From contig CAJMPK010000027.1 of the NCBI GenBank assembly GCA_905215205.1, positions 1 through 13,539 of the forward strand: 13,539 nucleotides of DNA. Reading direction: 5' to 3'. Numbering within the stretch: position 1 is the first letter of the stretch; every line of letters begins with the position of its first letter. Below the pieces are notes generated by a model, which did no database searches, was not told the DNA's origin, and worked only from the letters and a program-made list of their open reading frames with translations. Made by a program: the position numbers and the translations under genes. This DNA comes from an uncultured bacterium. GTDB lineage: Bacteria > Actinomycetota > Coriobacteriia > Coriobacteriales > Coriobacteriaceae. This document shows, in pieces, positions 6,948 to 12,819 of the stretch.

Positions 6948-6961
6948 AACCGTCAACGGTT
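6948..6961. promoter_or_regulatory. Inverted repeat in the divergent control region
   Basis: AACCGTCAACGGTT is a perfect 6-2-6 inverted repeat midway between the two divergent start codons. It could be a further regulator site; its protein is unknown. Confidence 0.3.
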
Positions 6962-6976
6962 AAATCCTGTCGCTTT

Positions 6977-7016
6977 ACCGATATTCGGTTTAAACAACTT
7001 TAAGAAATGCTATCGT
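6977..7016 (+). promoter_or_regulatory. gntR-type gene promoter with GTTTAAAC operator
   Basis: TATCGT (7011-7016), preceded by TG at the extended -10 position, is the likely -10. The -35 position 17 bases upstream falls within GTTTAAAC (6988-6995), the second copy of the element near the PTS promoter, with AA following on the plus strand in both copies. Directly before it is the perfect inverted repeat ACCGA-TAT-TCGGT (6977-6989). The arrangement suggests autoregulation. Confidence 0.45.
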
Positions 7017-7051
7017 GCCTAGCCGGAAATAAATAATGTAGAGGTGAAACA

Positions 7052-7771
7052 ATGCCAAAAGCGATATACGAAGGAATCTACCGAGAAATACGCTCGCGCA
7101 TCATTAATGGGACCTATGCGTTTCAGGAGATGCTGCCAACCGAAGCCGAGCTGACCGCGGAGTTCGGATGTACTCGCAATACCGTCCGTCGCGCCTTGGG
7201 TATGCTGGCCGACGGGATGTTTGTGCAGCCCATACACGGCAAGGGCGTGCGCGTTATTTGGCTTAAGGGCGAAACCGACATGTTGGGCGCACTCGAAGAG
7301 GTTGAGTCGTTTGGCGAGTTTGCAAAGCGCAACAATGCCGTTGCATCGACGGACGTTAAGTCTTTTGAGCATTTGATTTGCACCGAGCAGCTCTCTCGTC
7401 GCCTGGGCTTTAAGGTGGGCGAGGAGTTGATTCGCGTGGTGCGTGTCCGAAGCCTTAACGGCAATGCGCGCCAAGTAGACCATGGTTACTTTTTGGAGTC
7501 GATCGCCAAGGGTCTGACGCCAGAGATCGCCGCAAAGTCAATTTACGACTATCTGGAGCACAAACGCGGCGTCAAGGTGATGGCGAGTCGCCGTACGGTG
7601 AGCGTCGAGCTTGCCAACGATGAGGACTGCAGCTATCTTGACCTCGGCAAATACAACTGTGTCGCCGTCATGGAGAGCCAGTCTTACACCTCGGACGGCA
7701 TCCTGTTTGAGGTCACGCATGCCCGCACGCATCCCGAGATCTTCCACTACCGCGTCAACTCCAAGCGATAG
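7052..7771 (+). CDS. GntR/HutC-family transcriptional regulator, TreR-like
   Basis: This 239-residue regulator has an N-terminal winged helix-turn-helix (about 1-70) with the usual LPTEAELTAEFG and TRNTVRRAL helices, followed by HGKGV at the wing. An effector-binding UTRA domain follows (about 90-235). In the UTRA domain the segments SIYDYLE and THARTHPEIFHYRV resemble TreR of Bacillus, which senses trehalose-6-phosphate. A sugar-phosphate effector is thus plausible and would fit the divergent PTS importer. GAGGTGA sits 5 bases before the ATG. It most likely represses the PTS gene and itself through GTTTAAAC sites. A near-match of the site upstream of the ABC importer operon suggests wider control. 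Effector and targets are inferred; the family is clear. Confidence 0.9.
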   Translation: MPKAIYEGIYREIRSRIINGTYAFQEMLPTEAELTAEFGCTRNTVRRALGMLADGMFVQPIHGKGVRVIWLKGETDMLGALEEVESFGEFAKRNNAVASTDVKSFEHLICTEQLSRRLGFKVGEELIRVVRVRSLNGNARQVDHGYFLESIAKGLTPEIAAKSIYDYLEHKRGVKVMASRRTVSVELANDEDCSYLDLGKYNCVAVMESQSYTSDGILFEVTHARTHPEIFHYRVNSKR

Positions 7772-7813
7772 CCGGCTAGCTCGCAGCCTGACGAGACTCA
7801 TGCCCTCAAAGCG

Positions 7814-7861
7814 AAAACGCCCGGTCAAACCGACGATGCATCGGCTTGACCGGGCGTTTTC
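7814..7861. terminator. Strong bidirectional terminator after the GntR gene
   Basis: AAAACGCCCGGTCAA (7814-7828) pairs perfectly with TTGACCGGGCGTTTT (7846-7860), with a further CCGA/TCGG stem inside the loop. The A and T runs at either end make it usable in both directions. It isolates the regulator gene from the ABC operon. Confidence 0.93.
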
Positions 7862-7882
7862 TCTGCATTTGATAACAAATAA

Positions 7883-7971
7883 TTGTTTATACAAAACTTG
7901 TCAAGTATCAAGTTGAAATTACCGTTCACCGAAGTTTTTCTACCGCTCTAGTAATACTTGTTCAAACAAGT
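7883..7971 (+). promoter_or_regulatory. Control region of the ABC importer operon with inverted repeats
   Basis: Three symmetric sites lie in an A/T-rich stretch: TTGTTTATACAA (7883-7894, imperfect), ACTTG-T-CAAGT (7896-7906) and ACTTGTT-CA-AACAAGT (7956-7971). The last contains GTTCAAACAA, one base different from the GTTTAAACAA near the PTS and regulator promoters. Weak promoter candidates are TTGTTT (7883) with TATCAA (7906), and TTCAAA (7961) with TATCGT (7984), each at 17-base spacing. The true start of transcription cannot be decided by eye. Confidence 0.45.
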
Positions 7972-8002
7972 AGCCAAATAGCGTATCGTACAAATCAGCA
8001 AA

Positions 8003-8071
8003 AGGGGCAAAGTCCCCGAGCCAATCTCCGAAGGCGGCGGCAAAGGGTGCCGCCACGGTGTGAAAGGGTGG
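8003..8071 (+). promoter_or_regulatory. Structured leader and ribosome binding site of the binding-protein gene
   Basis: Two GC-rich hairpins, GGGG-CAAAGT-CCCC (8004-8016) and GGCGGC...GCCGCC (8033-8054), both with CAAAG in the loop, precede the purine-rich AAAGGGTGG (8063-8071). That site lies 6 bases before ATG 8078 and fixes this start. Gene starts at GTG 8060 would leave the site inside the coding region. Confidence 0.45.
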
Positions 8072-8077
8072 ATTGTA

Positions 8078-9394
8078 ATGAAGAACGAAATGAGCAGAAG
8101 GCAGTTCCTGGGCTTTGCTGGTTCCGCGGCTGCGGTTCTTGGTCTGGGCCTCGTGGGCTGCGGTGGCTCCGCCGGCTCCGGCTCCTCTGCTTCTGGTGAC
8201 GCTGCCGAGGTCTACTTCCTCCAATTCAAGCCCGAGGTCGACAAGGAGTGGAAGGAGATCGCCAAGGCCTATAAGAAGGAGAAGGGCGTCGAGGTCAAGA
8301 TCGTGACCGCCGCCTCCAACACCTACGAGGAGAAGCTCAAGTCCGAGATGTCCAAGAGCTCCGCTCCGACCCTGTTCCAGGTCAACGGCCCCACCGGTCT
8401 TAAGAACTGGAAGGATTACTGCGCCGACCTGTCCGATACCAAGCTCCGCGGTGAGCTCATCGACGACTCCCTGGCTCTGCAGTCCGACGGCAAGGATCTG
8501 GGTATCGACTGGGTCCAGGAGAGCTACGGCATCATCTACAACAAGCAGCTGCTCGAGAAGGCTGGCTACAAGGCCGAGGACATCAACTCCTTCGACAAGC
8601 TGAAGGCTTGTGCCGACGACATCCAGGCCCGCAAGGACGAGCTTGGCATTGAGGGTGCCTTCACTTCTGCTGGCATGGATGACTCCTCCAGCTGGCGCTA
8701 CACCACCCACCTCGCCAACCTCCCGCTCTACTACGAGTTCGAGAAGGAGCACAACCAGGAGGACGACGAGATCAAGGGCGAGTATCTCGACAACTTCAAG
8801 CAGATTTTCGACCTGTACATCACCGACTCCACCTGCGATCCTTCGCAGCTTGCTTCCAAGACCGGCGACGACGCCACCAACGAGTTCGCAACCGGCAAGG
8901 CCGTCTTCTATCAGAACGGCTCTTGGGCCTACGCTGACCTCACCAAGGCCGGCATGACCGACGATCAGATTGGCATGATGCCCATCTACATCGGTGTTGA
9001 CGGCGAGGAGAACCAGGGCCTGTGCTCCGGCGGCGAGAACTACTGGTGCGTCAGCTCCCAGGCTTCCGAGGATGCCCAGAAGGCCACCGAGGACTTCATG
9101 TATTGGTGCGTCACTTCTGACACCGCCACCAGCATCATCGCTGACAAGATGGGTCTGACTGCCCCGTTCAAGAGCGCCAAGGAAACCACCAACGTCTTCT
9201 CGCAGCAGGCCGTTGCCATGGCCAAGGACGGCAAGAAGACCGTCGCTTGGGACTTCGTCTACATTCCCTCCGAGGAGTGGAAGAAGAACCTCAAGCAGGC
9301 TCTGATCGCCTATGCTGCCGACAACAGCAAGTGGGACGGCGTCAAGAACGCCTTCGTCGATGGCTGGAAGACCGAGAAGGCTGCTTCCGAGTAA
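8078..9394 (+). CDS. Sugar ABC transporter substrate-binding lipoprotein (CUT1 family)
   Basis: The 438-residue product is an extracellular solute-binding protein of family 1. It captures sugar at the cell surface for the two permeases encoded downstream. The N-terminus has a twin-arginine motif (SRRQFLG, residues 6-12), a hydrophobic core and a lipobox LVGC with Cys28 as the probable lipidated residue. A Ser/Gly-rich linker (residues 30-43) follows. Export may therefore be by Tat with lipid anchoring, although Sec cannot be excluded. The mature part has typical features: VKIVTAASNTYEEKLKSEM, SYGIIYNKQLLEKAGY, and FATGKAVFYQNGSW near residue 280. Many Trp and Tyr residues suit carbohydrate stacking. 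Codon use is strongly biased to G/C-ending codons (AAG, GAG, CTC, GGC), as in highly expressed genes. A strong hairpin follows the stop codon and may protect this part of the mRNA. The substrate is unknown; an alpha-glucan oligosaccharide is a guess from the neighbours. Confidence 0.93.
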   Translation: MKNEMSRRQFLGFAGSAAAVLGLGLVGCGGSAGSGSSASGDAAEVYFLQFKPEVDKEWKEIAKAYKKEKGVEVKIVTAASNTYEEKLKSEMSKSSAPTLFQVNGPTGLKNWKDYCADLSDTKLRGELIDDSLALQSDGKDLGIDWVQESYGIIYNKQLLEKAGYKAEDINSFDKLKACADDIQARKDELGIEGAFTSAGMDDSSSWRYTTHLANLPLYYEFEKEHNQEDDEIKGEYLDNFKQIFDLYITDSTCDPSQLASKTGDDATNEFATGKAVFYQNGSWAYADLTKAGMTDDQIGMMPIYIGVDGEENQGLCSGGENYWCVSSQASEDAQKATEDFMYWCVTSDTATSIIADKMGLTAPFKSAKETTNVFSQQAVAMAKDGKKTVAWDFVYIPSEEWKKNLKQALIAYAADNSKWDGVKNAFVDGWKTEKAASE

Positions 9395-9425
9395 GCAGTT
9401 GCTGCCCAGGCTATCTGATTAGCGA

Positions 9426-9461
9426 CAGGGGGCGGGCAGACGTTGGTTTGCCCGCCCCCTG
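9426..9461 (+). promoter_or_regulatory. Intercistronic hairpin after the binding-protein gene
   Basis: A perfect 13-bp stem CAGGGGGCGGGCA/TGCCCGCCCCCTG has a 10-base loop. No T-run follows, so it is more likely a 3'-end stabiliser or partial attenuator than a full terminator. Such a device gives more binding protein than permease, as is usual for these operons. Confidence 0.7.
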
Positions 9462-9481
9462 CATATTGAAAGGACCCTTCT

Positions 9482-10336
9482 ATGGGCAAAGCACTCAAGC
9501 GCTGGTGGCCGCTCTTTATGTTGCCCACGTGCCTGGCGTTTATGATCGGGTTCGTGATTCCCTTTATTCAGGGCTTCTATCTCTCGTTCTGCCAGTTTAT
9601 TACCATCAACAACACGCACTTTGTCGGTATCGAGAACTACGTGCGCGCACTGTCCGATCCTCAGTTTGCCACGTCGTTCTTCTTTACCGTGGCGTTTGCC
9701 TTCCTGTCGACGGTGCTCATCAACGTGATCGCCCTCGCCATCGCGCAGGCGCTCACCCGCAAAGCGCTCAAGGGCACCAACATCTTCCGTACGATCTTCT
9801 TTATGCCTAACCTTATCGGCGGCATCGTGCTGGGCTACATCTGGCAGATTCTGATCAACTGCCTGCTCTCCAACGTGGGCGCCCAGCTCATCGCCCTTAA
9901 CTCTGCTGCTGGCTTCTGGGGCCTTATCATCCTGACCCTGTGGCAGCAGGTCGGCTACATGATGATCATCTACATCGCTGGTCTGCAGTCCATTCCGTCC
10001 GACTACATCGAGGCCGCCAAGGTCGACGGTGCCACGGCATGGCAGACGTTTTGGAAGGTTAAGATCCCTAACCTGATGCCGACCATCACCATCTGCCTGT
10101 TCCTGTCCATCACCAACGGCTTTAAGCTGTTCGACCAGAACCTCGCCCTTACCGGCGGCGCCCCCGCGCACTCCACCGAGATGCTCGCCCTGAACATCTA
10201 CAACACGTTCTACTCGCGTGCCGGCATCGCATGGCAGGGCATCGGTCAGGCCAAGGCAGTCATCTTCTGCATCCTGGTCGTAGCCATCTCCATGATTCAG
10301 CTTAAGGCCACGAGGTCCAAGGAGGTGCAGCAGTAA
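9482..10336 (+). CDS. Sugar ABC transporter permease, MalF/UgpA type
   Basis: This 284-residue integral membrane protein has six predicted hydrophobic segments. The first is near residues 10-35, preceded by a Lys/Arg-rich start. The EAA loop that docks on the ATPase is clear at about residues 177-200: EAAKVDGATAWQTFWKVKIP. It forms the translocation channel with the next gene product. AAAGGA lies 7 bases before the ATG. Its stop codon overlaps the start of the next gene (TAATG), which indicates translational coupling. Confidence 0.93.
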   Translation: MGKALKRWWPLFMLPTCLAFMIGFVIPFIQGFYLSFCQFITINNTHFVGIENYVRALSDPQFATSFFFTVAFAFLSTVLINVIALAIAQALTRKALKGTNIFRTIFFMPNLIGGIVLGYIWQILINCLLSNVGAQLIALNSAAGFWGLIILTLWQQVGYMMIIYIAGLQSIPSDYIEAAKVDGATAWQTFWKVKIPNLMPTITICLFLSITNGFKLFDQNLALTGGAPAHSTEMLALNIYNTFYSRAGIAWQGIGQAKAVIFCILVVAISMIQLKATRSKEVQQ

Positions 10337-11175
10337 TGAAACGCGATAAGGCTCTTAACCGCGCGCTCTCGATTTTCTTTACGATTCTGTCGCTCGCGTG
10401 GATCTACCCCGTGTTCATGATTGCGCTCAATTCCTTTAAAAAGGCAACTGCAATCAGCACCACCACGGCATTCGATCTGCTCACGCCCGAGACGTTCAAC
10501 GGCCTCGCAAACTACATGCACGCCCTTAACGAGCAGGGCTTTGCCTCGGCATTTATGTACTCGCTCATCATCACGGTCACGTCAGTCGTGCTGATTCTGG
10601 TGTGCTGCTCCATGTGTGCTTGGTACGTAGTGCGCGTCAACAGCAAGATCTCGAACTTCTTCTATTACCTGTTCGTCTTCTCGATGGTCGTGCCCTTTCA
10701 GATGCTCATGTTCACGCTGTCCAATTTGGCGGACCGCATCGGCTTCAACACGCCGTTCAACATCTGCTTTATCTACCTCGGCTTTGGCGCGGGCCTGGCG
10801 GTCTTTATGTTCGCCGGCTTTGTAAAGAACATCCCACTCGAGATCGAGGAGGCGGCCATGATCGACGGCTGCAACCCGGTCCAGGTGTTCTTTAAGATCG
10901 TCCTTCCCATCATGAAGCCCACCTATCTTTCGGTCGGCATCCTCGAGACCATGTGGGTCTGGAACGACTATCTGCTGCCCTACCTTACGCTCGACTCCAC
11001 CAAGTACAAGACCATTCCTATCTTGATCCAGTACTTCCGCGGCGGCTACGGCCACGTCGAGCTCGGCCCCATGATGGCTTGCATCATGATGGTCGTTGTC
11101 CCCATCGTCGTCATGTACATCCTCTGCCAGAAGTACATCATCGACGGCGTGGTGGCAGGTGCCGTCAAGGGCTGA
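10336..11175 (+). CDS. Sugar ABC transporter permease, MalG/UgpE type
   Basis: This 279-residue second channel subunit has six hydrophobic segments. The EAA loop is at about residues 171-195 (EEAAMIDGCNPVQVFFKIVLP). The C-terminus GVVAGAVKG is the typical MalG-type tail that reaches the ATPase dimer. The ATG overlaps the previous stop by one base, and GGAGG (10320-10324) upstream serves as ribosome binding site. It is co-transcribed with the neighbours on either side. Confidence 0.93.
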   Translation: MKRDKALNRALSIFFTILSLAWIYPVFMIALNSFKKATAISTTTAFDLLTPETFNGLANYMHALNEQGFASAFMYSLIITVTSVVLILVCCSMCAWYVVRVNSKISNFFYYLFVFSMVVPFQMLMFTLSNLADRIGFNTPFNICFIYLGFGAGLAVFMFAGFVKNIPLEIEEAAMIDGCNPVQVFFKIVLPIMKPTYLSVGILETMWVWNDYLLPYLTLDSTKYKTIPILIQYFRGGYGHVELGPMMACIMMVVVPIVVMYILCQKYIIDGVVAGAVKG

Positions 11176-11199
11176 TGCCGTAACTGTTTTGCAAGTTTC

Positions 11200-11225
11200 T
11201 GCGGCGCCCTCAACATGGTGCCGCA
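11200..11225 (+). promoter_or_regulatory. Intercistronic hairpin before the ATPase gene
   Basis: TGCGGCGCC (11200-11208) pairs with GGTGCCGCA (11217-11225) over 9 bp, one a G-T pair, around an 8-base loop. It ends 5 bases before the AAAGG ribosome binding site of the ATPase gene. No T-run follows. Confidence 0.5.
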
Positions 11226-11242
11226 TATCGAAAGGTAAAGAC

Positions 11243-12442
11243 ATGGCCGAGATCGTTCTCAAACATGTTCAGAAGGTGTATCCCAACAACGAGTCCAAAA
11301 AGAAGGGCTTCTTTGGCAAAAAGAAGAAGACCGAGGAGAAGAAACACAACCTCAAGGTTACCGAGGACGGCGTGCTCGCGGTGGAGGATTTTAACCTCAC
11401 CGTGCATGACCAGGAGTTTATCGTTCTCGTTGGCCCGTCTGGCTGCGGCAAGTCCACGACGATGCGCATGGTCGCTGGCCTAGAGGACATCACCTCGGGC
11501 GACGTGCTCATCGACGGCAAGCGTGTCAACGACGTGGCACCCAAGGACCGCGACATCGCCATGGTGTTCCAGAGCTACGCTCTATACCCCAATATGACGG
11601 TGTACGAGAATATGGCATTTACGCTCGAGCTCAAGAAGGTTCCCAAGGACGAGATCGACCGCAAGGTTCGCTCTGCTGCCGAGATTCTGGGCATTACCGA
11701 GTACCTCGATCGTAAGCCCAAGGCGCTCTCCGGCGGCCAGCGCCAGCGTGTCGCTATCGGCCGCGCCATCGTGCGAGACCCCAAGGTCTTCCTGATGGAC
11801 GAGCCGCTGTCCAACCTGGACGCCAAGCTGCGTAACCAGATGCGTGCCGAGCTCATCAAGCTGCGCCACGAGATCAAGGGCACGTTCATCTACGTCACCC
11901 ACGACCAGACCGAGGCCATGACCCTCGGCGATCGCATTGTGGTCATGAAGGACGGCGTCGTCCAGCAGATCGCCACCCCGCAGGAGGTCTTCAACCATCC
12001 CGCGAACATCTTCGTTGCCGGCTTTATCGGTGTGCCGCAGATGAACTTCTTCGATGCCCAGCTGGTGCGCTCGGGCAACGGCTTCACCGTCAAGACCGAG
12101 GATATGAACGTGGCGCTCGCCCCCGAGACCTGCGCTCAGCTTGCTCTCAACTGGGACGGCGGCGAAGTGAAGGAGATCACGGCCGGCGTGCGCCCCGAGC
12201 AGATTCTGCTTGCCGACAAGGACGAGGAGGGTGCGCTCCAGGGTACCGTCGAGGTGACCGAGCTCATGGGTTCGACCGAGCATGTTCACGTGACCGCTCC
12301 CGATGGCCAGTTCGTCCTGATCATTCCCGTTGTCGACCTTGAGGCCAAGGGTGCACTCAAGGCGGGCGACTCCATCTGGTTCAAGTTCGAGAAGAACGCG
12401 ACCCACCTCTTCGATAAGGTCTCTGGCAAGAACCTTATCTAG
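11243..12442 (+). CDS. msmX: MsmX/UgpC-family ABC transporter ATP-binding protein
   Basis: This 399-residue ATPase powers CUT1-type sugar importers. The motifs in order are Walker A GPSGCGKST (64-72), Q-loop Gln110 in MVFQSYALYP, signature LSGGQ (162-166), Walker B FLMDEP (183-188), D-loop SNLDAK and switch His220 in YVTHDQTEAM. The C-terminal third is the regulatory OB-type domain typical of MsmX, MsmK and UgpC. An unusual Lys-rich insert (about residues 17-38, with KKKGFFGKKKK) lies between the A-loop Tyr13 and the next strand, where relatives have only a few residues. Start 11243 is chosen because AAAGG lies 7 bases upstream; the in-frame extension to 11096 would overlap the previous gene and is not family-like. 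ATPases of this type often serve several importers, so it may also energise systems elsewhere in the genome. Confidence 0.94.
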   Translation: MAEIVLKHVQKVYPNNESKKKGFFGKKKKTEEKKHNLKVTEDGVLAVEDFNLTVHDQEFIVLVGPSGCGKSTTMRMVAGLEDITSGDVLIDGKRVNDVAPKDRDIAMVFQSYALYPNMTVYENMAFTLELKKVPKDEIDRKVRSAAEILGITEYLDRKPKALSGGQRQRVAIGRAIVRDPKVFLMDEPLSNLDAKLRNQMRAELIKLRHEIKGTFIYVTHDQTEAMTLGDRIVVMKDGVVQQIATPQEVFNHPANIFVAGFIGVPQMNFFDAQLVRSGNGFTVKTEDMNVALAPETCAQLALNWDGGEVKEITAGVRPEQILLADKDEEGALQGTVEVTELMGSTEHVHVTAPDGQFVLIIPVVDLEAKGALKAGDSIWFKFEKNATHLFDKVSGKNLI

Positions 12443-12510
12443 GCCTGGTGCATCCGGGCCCTCCCTTTGGGCGACTGCGGTATTGCCATCCTTTTGCCGC
12501 GGTCACATAT

Positions 12511-12555
12511 AAGGCTCCCCTCCCGTCCGCTGGGCGAGAGGGGAGCCTTTCTTTG
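12511..12555 (+). terminator. Terminator of the ABC importer operon
   Basis: A perfect 12-bp stem AAGGCTCCCCTC/GAGGGGAGCCTT with a 15-base loop is followed by TCTTTG. It lies 68 bases after the ATPase stop codon. Confidence 0.9.
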
Positions 12556-12582
12556 TGTTGGGGTTGTCTGGCCGGTCGTTTG

Positions 12583-12637
12583 TCTCGATCTGTAACGGGT
12601 AGGGCCGATTTCGGACGTTAGATGTTACAGATTGAGA
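12583..12637. repeat. 55-bp interrupted palindrome, copy 1
   Basis: The ends TCTCGATCTGTAAC and GTTACAGATTGAGA are 14-base inverted repeats with one mismatch. A 27-base centre separates them. A second unit of identical length and plan follows at 12664. Confidence 0.75.
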
Positions 12638-12663
12638 TAAACCCAAGGGGAGGGGCCGGTATG

Positions 12664-12718
12664 TCTCAATCTGTAACAGCTGGGACCGTTTTGGTTGAGT
12701 AGTTGTTATGGATCGAGA
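12664..12718. repeat. 55-bp interrupted palindrome, copy 2
   Basis: The ends are TCTCAATCTGTAAC and GTTATGGATCGAGA, with a 27-base centre that is diverged from copy 1 but shares GGG-CCG-TTT spacing. The left end is one base different from copy 1. A 26-base spacer separates the copies. Confidence 0.7.
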
Positions 12719-12756
12719 TTGTTTGGTCGAGTCGGGTCACAGGGTAACGTGCGGGC

Positions 12757-12791
12757 ACAAAAAACGGAGCCGCGTTGCCACGACTCCGTTT
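12757..12791 (-). terminator. Terminator of the phosphorylase gene
   Basis: On the minus strand AAACGGAG (12784-12791 read in reverse complement) pairs with CTCCGTTT (12762-12769) and runs into TTTTTTGTG. It lies about 30 bases beyond the phosphorylase stop codon. Confidence 0.75.
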
Positions 12792-12819
12792 CTCAAGAGG
12801 ATGGGTAAGGGAAGCGAAA

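Noticed and set aside
7984..8071. A cyclic-di-GMP (GEMM) riboswitch in the ABC operon leader
   Set aside because: Two hairpins with GCAAAG loops recall that class, but the conserved core order and tetraloop receptor pattern cannot be fitted, so only a structured leader is claimed.
11096..11242. Upstream in-frame extension of the ATPase gene
   Set aside because: The extension overlaps the end of the permease gene and gives residues unlike the family; ATG 11243 has a proper ribosome binding site.
12583..12718. CRISPR array
   Set aside because: There are only two units, each is internally palindromic over its whole ends, the central parts are not spacers between identical repeats, and no cas gene is present.
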